Below are positions 1 through 7,729 of a stretch of DNA of 49,175 nucleotides, in pieces (positions within the stretch are counted from its first letter, which is position 1; every line of letters starts with the position of its first letter). The position numbers and the translations under genes were made by a program. The stretch is from assembly GCA_021202775.1 (NCBI GenBank), contig JAJQCJ010000131.1, positions 1-49,175 on the forward strand, read 5' to 3'. This DNA is from Clostridiales bacterium. Its GTDB lineage: Bacteria; Bacillota; Clostridia; Oscillospirales; Oscillospiraceae. The notes beneath the pieces are model-generated. The model was not told where the DNA came from. It saw only the letters and a list, made by a program, of their open reading frames with translations, and did not search any database.

Positions 1-526
1 GGGCGTCCTGATAGACCTCCACCAGAGAGGTGGCGATATACTTGGCGGCGGAGGCATAGCCGGGGCAGTGGTCAGTGCCGAACAGGTCGTTGTCAATGGT
101 CTTGGGGATGCCCATGACGCGGCAGTCATAGCCCACCCGCTTCATATACTTGGAGATTTTGTTGCAGGTGTCCATGGAGTCGTTGCCGCCGTTGTAGAAG
201 AAGTAACGGACGTCATACTTCTTGAAGATTTCCAGAATTTTCTTGTAATCCGTATCGTCCACATCGGGGTCGGCGATTTTGTAGCGGCAGGAGCCCAGGG
301 CAGAAGAGGGGGTATAGCGCATCAGGGCCAGCTCCTCCGGGTCCTCCTCATCCATGATATACAGCTTGTCTGTCAGGACACCGACGATGCCGTTGGCCGC
401 GCCATACACCTTGGTGATGCATTCGCTGTCCAGGCCGGCCTTGATCGCACCATAGCAGGATGCATTGATGACAGAAGATGGGCCGCCGGACTGACCAACG
501 ATCATTGCGCCTTTTAATTCGTTCAT
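1..526 (-). CDS. pfp: Phosphofructokinase, PPi-dependent type (N-terminal part; runs off the left edge)
   Basis: The reverse strand reads from an ATG at 526 to the window edge without a stop, giving about 175 residues of a phosphofructokinase, which makes fructose 1,6-bisphosphate in the cytoplasm. Visible family motifs are the N-terminal nucleotide/PPi loop GQSGGPSSVINAS, a YNGGNDSMDT segment, and GIPKTIDNDLFGTDHCPGYA around the catalytic TIDND. The Lys in PKTIDND is typical of PPi-dependent enzymes; ATP enzymes carry Gly there. The GGND motif has Asn where GGDG or GGDD is usual, so the phosphoryl donor is inferred, not proven. A strong Shine-Dalgarno (AGGAGG) sits just upstream of the ATG. 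The gene is divergent from fba, the next enzyme in glycolysis, with overlapping promoters between them. The C-terminal half lies outside the window. Confidence 0.9.
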   Translation of the reverse strand, partial: MNELKGAMIVGQSGGPSSVINASCYGAIKAGLDSECITKVYGAANGIVGVLTDKLYIMDEEDPEELALMRYTPSSALGSCRYKIADPDVDDTDYKKILEIFKKYDVRYFFYNGGNDSMDTCNKISKYMKRVGYDCRVMGIPKTIDNDLFGTDHCPGYASAAKYIATSLVEVYQDA

Positions 527-651
527 TGAAAATTCCTCCTAAGTAAATTTGAGGTCCATATCGTTGCCCTGCCCGGTGTTACGCCGGTTTTCATTCATTT
601 TATCATGAGTAAACGTGCAGGGAACCGTATCTCCCTCGAATTTTCACGTAA

Positions 652-680
652 ATCATAGCACAACCTCTTGCATTTTTCAA
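652..680 (-). promoter_or_regulatory. Sigma-A-like promoter of pfp
   Basis: On the reverse strand TTGAAA (675-680) is followed after 17 bp by TATGAT (652-657). Transcription would start near 645, leaving a leader of about 120 nt before the pfp ATG. It overlaps the forward fba promoter. Confidence 0.65.
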
Positions 681-696
681 TCGTTCCTGCTAAAAT
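668..696 (+). promoter_or_regulatory. Sigma-A-like promoter of fba
   Basis: TTGCAT (668-673), 17-bp spacer, TAAAAT (691-696). It lies about 30 bp before the fba ATG, whose Shine-Dalgarno AAGGAG is at 714-719. Its -35 shares bases 668-680 with the divergent pfp promoter. Confidence 0.65.
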
Positions 697-729
697 AATT
701 ATGTAAATTTTATAAGGAGTTGATTTCTT

Positions 730-1698
730 ATGCCTCTGGTTACTACAACCGAAATGTTCAAGAAGGCTTATGATGGCGGCTACGCAATCGGCGCCTTCAA
801 TGTCAACAACATGGAAATCGTTCAGGGCATCACGGAAGCCGCGGGCGAGCTGAACAGCCCTGTTATCCTGCAGGTCTCCAAGGGCGCCCGTGCCTATGCA
901 AACCACACCTACCTGGTCAAGCTGGTGGAGGCTGCCGTGATTGAGAATCCTCAGATTCCCATCGCCCTGCACCTGGACCATGGCGACAGCTTTGAGCTGT
1001 GCAAGTCCTGCATCGACGGCGGCTTCACTTCCGTCATGATCGATGCCTCCTCCAAGCCCTTTGAGGAGAATATCGCTCTGACCCGTCAGGTCGTCGAGTA
1101 CGCCCATGACCACGGCGTTGTGGTCGAGGCTGAGCTGGGCACCCTGGCCGGCGTTGAGGACGAGGTCTCTGTGGAGGCCGGCAAGGAGAGCTACACCCAT
1201 CCCGAAGAGGTGGAGGAGTTTGTCTCCCGCACCGGCTGCGACTCTCTGGCCATTGCCATCGGCACCTCTCACGGCGCTTACAAGTTCACCCCCGCCCAGT
1301 GCACCCGCAATGAGGACGGCATCCTGGTGCCTCCTCCTCTGCGCTTCGACGTGCTGCGGGAGTGCATCAAGCGTCTGCCCGGCTTCCCCATCGTGCTGCA
1401 CGGTTCTTCCTCTGTGCCGCAGGAGTTCGTGAAGATGGTCAACACTTACGGCGGCAATATGCCCGACGCCATCGGCATCCCCGAGGATCAGCTGCGTGAG
1501 GCTGCCAAGCTGGCCGTCTGCAAGATCAACATCGACTCCGACATCCGTCTGGCCATGACCGGCAACATCCGCAAGTACTTCGCGGAGCATCCCGATCACT
1601 TCGATCCCCGCCAGTATCTGAAGCCCGCCCGTCAGGCGGTCAAGGACATGGTCGCCCACAAGATCGTCCATGTGCTCGGCTCCGACAACAAGATCTAA
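730..1698 (+). CDS. fba: Class II fructose-bisphosphate aldolase
   Basis: 322-residue zinc-dependent aldolase that cleaves fructose 1,6-bisphosphate to dihydroxyacetone phosphate and glyceraldehyde 3-phosphate (reversible, cytoplasmic). Class II hallmarks are AFNVNNME near residue 22, HLDHGDS around residues 78-84 (catalytic Asp and zinc His), the VEAELGTLAG strand, IGTSHGAYKF and VLHGSSS (zinc His residues), and NIDSDIR for phosphate binding. Length is normal for the family. The start follows an AAGGAG Shine-Dalgarno by 10 nt. It is divergent from pfp and ends in a clear intrinsic terminator, so it is probably monocistronic. Long antisense open frames across it are codon-bias shadows. Confidence 0.96.
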   Translation: MPLVTTTEMFKKAYDGGYAIGAFNVNNMEIVQGITEAAGELNSPVILQVSKGARAYANHTYLVKLVEAAVIENPQIPIALHLDHGDSFELCKSCIDGGFTSVMIDASSKPFEENIALTRQVVEYAHDHGVVVEAELGTLAGVEDEVSVEAGKESYTHPEEVEEFVSRTGCDSLAIAIGTSHGAYKFTPAQCTRNEDGILVPPPLRFDVLRECIKRLPGFPIVLHGSSSVPQEFVKMVNTYGGNMPDAIGIPEDQLREAAKLAVCKINIDSDIRLAMTGNIRKYFAEHPDHFDPRQYLKPARQAVKDMVAHKIVHVLGSDNKI

Positions 1699-1725
1699 GT
1701 CCCTGAAATCGCTCGTATGAAACAT

Positions 1726-1754
1726 CCCCGGCGGGAGCTTCCCGCCGGGGTTTT
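1726..1754 (+). terminator. Intrinsic terminator of fba
   Basis: Perfect 11-bp GC-rich stem (1726-1736 with 1740-1750), 3-nt loop, then TTTT. It sits directly before the Shine-Dalgarno of the next gene, so the regulator downstream depends on read-through or an unseen promoter. Confidence 0.85.
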
Positions 1755-1771
1755 CCAAATGGAGGTGCGCA

Positions 1772-2137
1772 ATGAAGAAAATAGAACTGGCAGAACAGTG
1801 CGAGACCAATGTGATTCATGAGCAGAATGTGGCGAAAGTGCGCCAGGAAATGCCGGACGAGGACCCGATTTATGAGGTCGCGGAGCTGTTCAAGGTCTTT
1901 GGGGACTCCACCCGCGCCAGGATCATTTGCGCGCTGACCATCTCGGAGCTGTGCGTCTGCGATCTGAGCTGCATTCTGAATATGTCCCAGTCCGCCGTCT
2001 CCCACCAGCTGCGCATTTTGAAGCAGGCCCGCATTGTGAAGAACCGGCGGGAAGGGAAGGTGGTCTATTACTCGCTGGACGATGAGCATATTCAAAAGCT
2101 GTTCAGCCTGGCCTTTGATCACGTGATGGAGGATTGA
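1772..2137 (+). CDS. ArsR/SmtB-family metal-sensing repressor
   Basis: 121-residue winged-helix repressor. The ELCVCDLS stretch is the metal-binding Cys-x-Cys of helix alpha-3 in the CadC/ArsR type, and SQSAVSHQLRILKQA is the DNA-recognition helix, followed by a beta wing. An N-terminal Cys (residue 10) could complete a CadC-like alpha-3N site for soft metals; this is inferred from position only. In the family, metal binding releases DNA. Start is an ATG with GGAGG 5 nt upstream. It sits alone between fba and a convergent comF, with no efflux pump or metal reductase beside it, so its target is not visible. The C-terminus is short and ends before a shared terminator. Confidence 0.88.
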   Translation: MKKIELAEQCETNVIHEQNVAKVRQEMPDEDPIYEVAELFKVFGDSTRARIICALTISELCVCDLSCILNMSQSAVSHQLRILKQARIVKNRREGKVVYYSLDDEHIQKLFSLAFDHVMED

Positions 2138-2157
2138 CCCCTCCTGTTGCCGCGCCG

Positions 2158-2192
2158 CACCGTTTCCTGCCGGAGGCAGGAGGCGGTGTTTT
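2158..2192. terminator. Convergent terminator between the arsR-type gene and comF
   Basis: 14-bp stem (2158-2171 with 2175-2188, two G-U pairs), GGA loop, then TTTTATT on the forward strand. It lies between the two convergent stop codons and touches the comF stop. Confidence 0.75.
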
Positions 2193-2874
2193 ATTCTGCC
2201 CCGGCCTTCGCCTGATACAGACTCCTGGCCAGGGTGAGGCAGACAATCTCCGAAGCGCCGCCTGCCCGCAGCGCTTTGGCGGCATTCTCCAGGGTTGACC
2301 CGGTGGTGATGACGTCATCGATCAGCAGGATACGCTTTCCGGCAACCACGCTGTTTTTCGACAGGCGGTATGCCCCCTGCACGTTGGAATAGCGCTGAGA
2401 CACGTGAGCTGTACCGGACTGCGCTGCGGTGTATCGGATTTTATCCAGAGTTCTCATCAGAGGGAGATCGGAGCGTAAGGTGACTTCCCTTGCCAGAAGC
2501 TCGGCCTGGTCGTAGCCCCGGGACCATCGGCGGAACAGGTGCAGGGGAACCCAGGTGCAGAGGTCAAAGGGGCCCTCGCCGCTCTCCGCCAGGGCTTCGG
2601 CCATCCACTGTCCAAACAGCCGGCTGTAGTGATAGTGCCCGTTGAATTTATAGCGGTGAAAGGCCGGTTTGATGTGATCGGTGTAGAAGCAGTAGGAGAT
2701 GCAGCGGTCAAAGTGGGTTCCGTATTGCACCCGCCGGCTGCCATCTACGACAAGCAGTTTTTCTTTGCAGCTCTGACAAATTGTTCCGCCCTCCAAAATG
2801 GTTCCACAGAGGTAGCATTTTGGAGGATAAAGGGCATCCAGGAGGCTTTTTCCATAGTCTTGCAGGCGTATCAT
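2191..2874 (-). CDS. comF: ComF-family phosphoribosyltransferase-like competence protein
   Basis: 227 residues. The N-terminus carries a four-Cys zinc site (CYLCG ... CQSC, about residues 19-36), and the C-terminal half has the PRPP-binding signature RILLIDDVITTGSTLENAA of type I phosphoribosyltransferases. In the family ComF assists DNA uptake and processing in transformable bacteria; its enzymatic reaction is unsettled. The ATG overlaps the comEC stop by 4 bp (ATGA), so the two are translationally coupled, and with the upstream tyrosine recombinase gene they form one operon. Length is typical. It ends at a terminator shared with the convergent gene. Confidence 0.92.
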   Translation of the reverse strand: MIRLQDYGKSLLDALYPPKCYLCGTILEGGTICQSCKEKLLVVDGSRRVQYGTHFDRCISYCFYTDHIKPAFHRYKFNGHYHYSRLFGQWMAEALAESGEGPFDLCTWVPLHLFRRWSRGYDQAELLAREVTLRSDLPLMRTLDKIRYTAAQSGTAHVSQRYSNVQGAYRLSKNSVVAGKRILLIDDVITTGSTLENAAKALRAGGASEIVCLTLARSLYQAKAGAE

Positions 2875-5138
2875 TCCGATTCCCCCAGTTTCACGAAAAC
2901 GGTTCCGTCCTCATCGGTGCGATAAACAGTGCAGTCCCAGGCCGCAAGCCGGGCCAGGGTTTCCTCTGTGGGGTGACCATAGGTGTTGTAGCCCACGGAG
3001 ATGATGGCGACCTCAGGCGTCAGTGCGGACAGCAGGGCCTCCCCGGTGGCGTACTTGGAGCCGTGATGCCCTACCATCAGATATTCCACATCGGACAGCT
3101 GTTCCCGCTCCAGCAGCGCGGTCTCCGTGGCAATGTCCATGTCTCCCGTGACGAGGAAATCCAGCGTGTCGTAGGACAGGAGCAGGGAGAGCCCTGCATT
3201 ATTGCTGTCGGTGTCCTCCTGGTCCACAGGCGCAAACAGGGTCAGGGTGCCGCAGCCGAAGGATTCCAACCGGTCCTCCGTCACGAATACAACCTCACAT
3301 TGATATGCCTCCGCAAGCGCACAGATGGACTGCTGATTTGTCTCCTCCGACGCGGGCAGGCAGAGGGTTTTGATGGTGATGCGGGAGAGCAGCTCCTCCA
3401 CGCCGTTGGTATGGTCGCTGTCATAGTGGGTCAAAATCAGCGCGTCCAGGCTGCTGCGATTCAGGCCCTGCAGGTAATCCGCCAGGGTGTCGCCGGGATT
3501 GTCCTCGTTTCCGCCGCAGTCAATGGCGATGGCCGCCCCTTCGGAAAAGGCAACGATGCACTGTCCCTGCCCCACATCCAGGGCTGCGATGGTGACCGGT
3601 GCGTTCAGCGTGGTTTGGATGTGAATCACAATGGCGCAGATCAGGGAAATCACGCCAACGGAGCAGGGGAGTGCGGGATATTTTCTCATCGGTTCCCACC
3701 AGACTGCAAGCAGAATCAGGACATAGAGGAACACGAGCCAGATTGCGTAGGCTGTCACATCGGTGGAAAGGGCCGCAAAATTGAAGCTGCCGATGGTACG
3801 GCTCACGCCAACAATGTAAAGGGAAATATATTTACATGGAATCGCAAGGAGCTCCGCAGCGGGCCACCAGAGAAAGCTGCACAGCACGCACAGAAGGGCA
3901 AGGCCAAACAGCGTCCCCAACACCGGCAGCACCAGCAGATTGGTGAGCACCCCCACCAGCGAAACGCTGCCGAAGTAACAGGCGCATAGGGGCGTTGAGA
4001 GCAAAAGTGCGCCGCAGCTGGTGCCAAACAGGTCTATCACACCATAGCAGAACCGGAACAGCTTCCTTTTGCGACGAATCGGCTCCAGCCAGTTTTCCAT
4101 GGCCTGGTGCAGCCGGGGCTGCACCAGTTCGATGCCCAGTACAGACAGGAAGGACAGCTGCAGCCCCACTCCGGCAACGGCATACGGGTTTTGCAGAAGC
4201 AGAATCAGAAGGGCAAAGGACAGGGAAGTGGGGGCGTCATTCTCCCGCCCGAAAACGGGGGCCAATAGAAACAGCGTTTCCATCAGAACCGCACGGACGA
4301 TGGCGGGCCTGCAGCCGGTCAGGAGGGCAAAGAGTACCAGAACCGGGAGGGCCAGAAGCCGTTTTACCCGCTGACTGCCGGGAACCTTCAACAAAATCTG
4401 CGCAAACAGCATGACGTGGAGCCCGGACACAGAGACGATATGGGCGACACCGGCCCGCCGCAAGGCGGTGTACAGGCTGTCAGAGAGCAGATCCTGGTCG
4501 CCGGTCAGCAGGGCTTCCAGCAGCCCCAGGGCATCCCCGGAAAAGAGGGACTGGATTTTTTCCTGGATCGCGGAGGCCCAGACAGCAGGGAGGAGGTACA
4601 GCGGCGTGCTGCTCTTATATGTAACGCCTATCTCCTTTACACTGGAGATGATTGCGTAAATGCCCTTTGCGGCGTTATAATACACCTTTTCGTTGCGGAC
4701 AACGTCCGCGGTTTTAACCGTTCCGGTGGCCGTCACACGGTCGCCGGGGGAAAGGCTCTGATAGTCCGCGTCCAGATAAACCTTTGCTAGAAAGTTCGCT
4801 CCCTCTGCGGAATCCACGGAAAGGGTCACGGAAATCCCATATTCCGTTTCTGTGGGTGTATCCTGCACAATGCCGGAGAAGGCGACGCCCTCTCCGAAAG
4901 CGGCCTCTGCGGGCTGAACGAAAACGGTCTGATAGCAGTGGCACCAGACGAAGCCCAGAACCAGCCCCACAGAGGCCAGGAGCACCCGCGTCCGCAGCTT
5001 TCCGGACCAGTGCAGGGAGGCGAACATGGGAACGAGCGCCAAAACCGCCGCAACCATCCACCACCGGGATGGCAGCAAATAGATCGCCAAAAGGGTTGCA
5101 GCCGCAAAAAATGCGCTAAACCAGGCCAGTTTTCTCAT
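2871..5138 (-). CDS. comEC: ComEC/Rec2-type DNA-uptake channel
   Basis: 755-residue polytopic membrane protein, the channel that carries single-stranded DNA across the membrane in natural transformation. Domains in order: N-terminal membrane segments and a DUF4131/OB-like part (about 1-170), the multi-span competence domain (about 200-500, with VSVSGLHVMLFAQIL near 235), and a C-terminal metallo-beta-lactamase-like nuclease domain from about 515 (DVGQGQ at 521, HYDSDH at 571-576, TGDMD near 665, HHGS at 691, GHP at 721). All expected metal ligands of the nuclease domain are present, so it looks intact. Both ends overlap neighbours by 4 bp (recombinase upstream, comF downstream). No comEA is visible here. 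Competence itself is inferred. Confidence 0.94.
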   Translation of the reverse strand: MRKLAWFSAFFAAATLLAIYLLPSRWWMVAAVLALVPMFASLHWSGKLRTRVLLASVGLVLGFVWCHCYQTVFVQPAEAAFGEGVAFSGIVQDTPTETEYGISVTLSVDSAEGANFLAKVYLDADYQSLSPGDRVTATGTVKTADVVRNEKVYYNAAKGIYAIISSVKEIGVTYKSSTPLYLLPAVWASAIQEKIQSLFSGDALGLLEALLTGDQDLLSDSLYTALRRAGVAHIVSVSGLHVMLFAQILLKVPGSQRVKRLLALPVLVLFALLTGCRPAIVRAVLMETLFLLAPVFGRENDAPTSLSFALLILLLQNPYAVAGVGLQLSFLSVLGIELVQPRLHQAMENWLEPIRRKRKLFRFCYGVIDLFGTSCGALLLSTPLCACYFGSVSLVGVLTNLLVLPVLGTLFGLALLCVLCSFLWWPAAELLAIPCKYISLYIVGVSRTIGSFNFAALSTDVTAYAIWLVFLYVLILLAVWWEPMRKYPALPCSVGVISLICAIVIHIQTTLNAPVTIAALDVGQGQCIVAFSEGAAIAIDCGGNEDNPGDTLADYLQGLNRSSLDALILTHYDSDHTNGVEELLSRITIKTLCLPASEETNQQSICALAEAYQCEVVFVTEDRLESFGCGTLTLFAPVDQEDTDSNNAGLSLLLSYDTLDFLVTGDMDIATETALLEREQLSDVEYLMVGHHGSKYATGEALLSALTPEVAIISVGYNTYGHPTEETLARLAAWDCTVYRTDEDGTVFVKLGESE

Positions 5139-6121
5139 AAATCACCGTTCCTCTCCGTCGGCTTCTTATGTACCGAGGCCAGCGGGTTGGCCCGGGCCGC
5201 AATACGCAGATCATCGTTGTCAATATGGGTATAAATCTGGGTCGTGTTTAAATGGTCGTGGCCCAAAACCTCCTGTAAGGTGCGCACATCCACGCCGTTT
5301 TGCAGCATCAGCGTGGCCGCAGTATGCCGCAGCTTGTGGGAGGAGTACAGGCTGGCGTCCAATCCTGCCTCTGTCAGCCGTTTTTTCACCATTTTGTGTA
5401 CCCCTGCCCGGGTAATTCTCGTTCTGCGGGAGGTCACGAAAAGGGCGTCCTCATCGATCAGCGTCATACCGCTGCGAACGATCAGCCAGTCCTGAATCGC
5501 CAGCTTGCAGGCTTCATTTAAATAGAGTATCCGAACCTTATTGCCTTTGCCCAGCACACGCATGGTATCGTCCTGAATACTTTGAATATTAAGGCTAACT
5601 AACTCTGAAATCCGAACCCCGCAGTTCAAAAATAACGTCAAAATGCAGTAATCCCGCTCCTGATTTGCGCCGTCCACTGACTCCAGAAGCTGAATGCTTT
5701 CATCCAGGGTCAGGTACCGGGGCAAATCTTTTTTGACCTTCGGCGTATCCAAACCTTCAATGGGATTATCCTCCAGGAGATGGGTTTTCGTGGACAGGAA
5801 CTTGAAAAAGGAGCGCAGCGTGGAAACCTTTCTGGCGCGGGACGCGTTGTTCAAATGCCCCTCGCGGGTCAGATAGGACAGGTAATCATAAATCTCACTT
5901 AAGGATACTCTACGCAGAAAGTCAATGTCAATATCCTGAATGGAGATTTTTTCAAATTCCGTGTCGGCAGGCACCAGCCCCCGGCGGAGTTTCATGTAGC
6001 GGAAAAAACTCCGCAGATCCAGAAAGTATTCATCTACGGTGCCTTGTGAGTGGCCTTTCACCGTCTCGTGATAGGAAAGGAAGTCCAGCAGCACCTGTGG
6101 GCTCTCAGCTCTGTAATTCAT
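5135..6121 (-). CDS. Tyrosine recombinase of the XerC/XerD type
   Basis: 328 residues: an N-terminal SAM-like core-binding domain (about 8-110) and a catalytic domain. The catalytic set is complete: Arg170 in NCGVRISEL, Lys about 195 in GKGNKVR, His262 and Arg265 in HKLRHTAAT, His288 in LGHDHLN, and nucleophile Tyr297 in QIYTHI. Such enzymes resolve chromosome dimers or integrate elements by strand exchange at about 28-bp sites. No element genes flank it and it is translationally coupled to comEC, so it looks like a housekeeping Xer protein. A perfectly palindromic 11-6-11 element resembling a dif site lies in its leader, 37 bp before the ATG. Which Xer paralogue it represents cannot be decided here, so no symbol is given. 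Confidence 0.92.
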   Translation of the reverse strand: MNYRAESPQVLLDFLSYHETVKGHSQGTVDEYFLDLRSFFRYMKLRRGLVPADTEFEKISIQDIDIDFLRRVSLSEIYDYLSYLTREGHLNNASRARKVSTLRSFFKFLSTKTHLLEDNPIEGLDTPKVKKDLPRYLTLDESIQLLESVDGANQERDYCILTLFLNCGVRISELVSLNIQSIQDDTMRVLGKGNKVRILYLNEACKLAIQDWLIVRSGMTLIDEDALFVTSRRTRITRAGVHKMVKKRLTEAGLDASLYSSHKLRHTAATLMLQNGVDVRTLQEVLGHDHLNTTQIYTHIDNDDLRIAARANPLASVHKKPTERNGDL

Positions 6122-6157
6122 GTGGTTGCCTCCTGAGGAGCGCGATCCCCTCCCCTA

Positions 6158-6187
6158 AAGTCAACAAAATTTTTATTTTGTTGACTT
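6158..6187. repeat. 30-bp perfect inverted repeat, dif-like, in the recombinase leader
   Basis: Arms of 13 bp (6158-6170 and 6175-6187) are exact reverse complements around TTTT. Read as 11-6-11 (6159-6169, spacer 6170-6175, 6176-6186) it has the size of a Xer dif site. The right arm TTTTGTTGACT shares 8 of 11 bases with the XerD-side arm of B. subtilis dif as I recall it. It could instead be an operator or a leader hairpin. Confidence 0.7.
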
Positions 6188-6267
6188 CTATGCCTTTAAA
6201 AAAATGGCGGCGGGGTGGCTCCCCTCGCCTCCTCTCTTTCCGGTTCCGCATCTGTATCGGTGTCTAT

Positions 6268-6297
6268 AGTTTACCACAACACACCGGGCATCGTCAA
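6268..6297 (-). promoter_or_regulatory. Probable promoter of the recombinase-comEC-comF operon
   Basis: Reverse strand TTGACG (6292-6297), 18-bp spacer, TAAACT (6268-6273). It would give a leader of about 140 nt containing the palindrome at 6158-6187. Confidence 0.5.
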
Positions 6298-6315
6298 GGA
6301 CCAATCTTCGCAAAT

Positions 6316-6356
6316 GCCTGCGCCGCAGCGGCTGTGATAACCGTTGCGGCGCAGGC
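6316..6356 (-). terminator. Hairpin after radA
   Basis: 12-bp perfect GC-rich stem (6316-6327 with 6345-6356), extended inside by CGG/CCG. The U tract on the reverse strand is weak (ATTTG), so termination may be partial. Confidence 0.5.
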
Positions 6357-6373
6357 CCTGTGCTTAAGATTCC

Positions 6374-7729
6374 TCACAAGAGCGCGGCCATAGCCTCTCT
6401 GATATTCTTTACCGGAATCAGTTGCAAGCCAGGTACTTCGGGCAGTTTTCCGCTGTTGCGACTGGGAATCATACACTTGGCAAAGCCCAGCCGATGCACT
6501 TCGCTGAGCCGTTGGGTCAGCGCGTTGACCGGACGCAGCTCGCCGGTCAGGCCCACCTCGCCAATCGCCGCCAAATCCTCCGGCACAGCCTTATTCCGAA
6601 AGCTGGACGCCAGCGCCAGCACCGTCGCCAGGTCGGCAGCCGGTTCCTCCAGGTTCAGTCCTCCGATTACGTTGATGTAAGAATCGCAGTTTCCGATATT
6701 CAAACCGCCCCGCCGTTCCAGCACCGCGATGAGCATGACGGCGCGCCCGTACTCCACGCCGTTGCTTGTCCTCCGGGGATTGGCAAAGCTGGAGGTGGTG
6801 ACCAGGGCCTGCACCTCCGCCAGCACTGGCCTGGCCCCCTCCATGACACAGGTGACACAGGTGCCCGGCGCTCCGGCCGGCCTGCCGCTGAGCAGCATTT
6901 CCGACGGGTTTGGTACCTCGGCCAGCCCCTCATCCAGCATTTCAAAGACGCCGATTTCGTTGGTCGCTCCGAAGCGGTTCTTCACCGCCCGCAGGATACG
7001 GTAGGCCTGCTGCTGCTCCCCCTCGAAGGACAGGACGCAGTCCACCATATGCTCCAGCACCTTGGGGCCTGCGATGGACCCTTCCTTATTGATGTGGCCG
7101 ATCACAAAGACGGTCAGCCCCTCCCCTTTTGCCAGCTCCATCAGCGCCATGGTGCACTGTTTTACCTGGGCTACGCTGCCAGGAATGGAGTCCGACGCAG
7201 CGGAGGAAACCGTTTGAATCGAGTCCACAATGAGGACGTCCGGCTCCACCTGATGCACCGCGTCCGTGATATTTTCCAAAGCGGTTTCGCTGAGCAGGTA
7301 GAGGTTTTCCCCGGAAACGTTCAGCCGGGCCGCACGCAGCTTGATCTGCCGCGCGGATTCCTCCCCGGAGACATACAGCACCGTGTACTGCCTGCACAGC
7401 TCATTGCAGATTTGCAGCATCAGGGTGGATTTGCCGATGCCGGGGGCCCCGCCAATCAGCACCAGGCTTCCCTGGACTGCGCCGCCCCCCAAAACCCGGT
7501 CAAGCTCGTTCACGCCGGTGCGAAAACGCAGTTCCTCCGTCAGAGCCACATCGTCGATGCGCTGAGGCTGCGCTTTCAGCTGCCGGGACCCGTTGACGGC
7601 GGTGTTTTTTTTCGGCTGGGCGGGCTGCTCTACGATGGTGTTCCAGCTTCCGCAGGCAGTACATCTCCCCTGCCATTTCGGATATTCATTGCCGCAGTTG
7701 GTACAGTAAAAGGTGATGCGATTCTTCAT
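6374..7729 (-). CDS. radA: DNA repair protein RadA
   Basis: 451 residues from the ATG at 7729, which overlaps the cwlD stop by 4 bp. An upstream in-frame ATG would add 40 residues of no family likeness and was rejected. Domains: N-terminal C4 zinc finger (Cys9, 12, 23, 26), RecA-like ATPase with Walker A GGAPGIGKST near residue 93 and Walker B LIVDSIQT, the RadA-specific KNRFG motif in VKNRFGATNE, and a C-terminal Lon-protease-like domain that lacks proteolytic function in the family. RadA processes recombination intermediates and helps branch migration, including during transformation, which fits its closeness to comEC. A hairpin follows the stop. Confidence 0.96.
   Translation of the reverse strand: MKNRITFYCTNCGNEYPKWQGRCTACGSWNTIVEQPAQPKKNTAVNGSRQLKAQPQRIDDVALTEELRFRTGVNELDRVLGGGAVQGSLVLIGGAPGIGKSTLMLQICNELCRQYTVLYVSGEESARQIKLRAARLNVSGENLYLLSETALENITDAVHQVEPDVLIVDSIQTVSSAASDSIPGSVAQVKQCTMALMELAKGEGLTVFVIGHINKEGSIAGPKVLEHMVDCVLSFEGEQQQAYRILRAVKNRFGATNEIGVFEMLDEGLAEVPNPSEMLLSGRPAGAPGTCVTCVMEGARPVLAEVQALVTTSSFANPRRTSNGVEYGRAVMLIAVLERRGGLNIGNCDSYINVIGGLNLEEPAADLATVLALASSFRNKAVPEDLAAIGEVGLTGELRPVNALTQRLSEVHRLGFAKCMIPSRNSGKLPEVPGLQLIPVKNIREAMAALL

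Noticed and set aside
595-1809. 404-codon reverse open frame opposite fba
   Set aside because: Antisense shadow of the aldolase; composition bias only.
5135-6121. Integrase of a prophage or integrative element
   Set aside because: No element genes, no tRNA target, and translational coupling to comEC; a chromosomal Xer-type protein is more likely.
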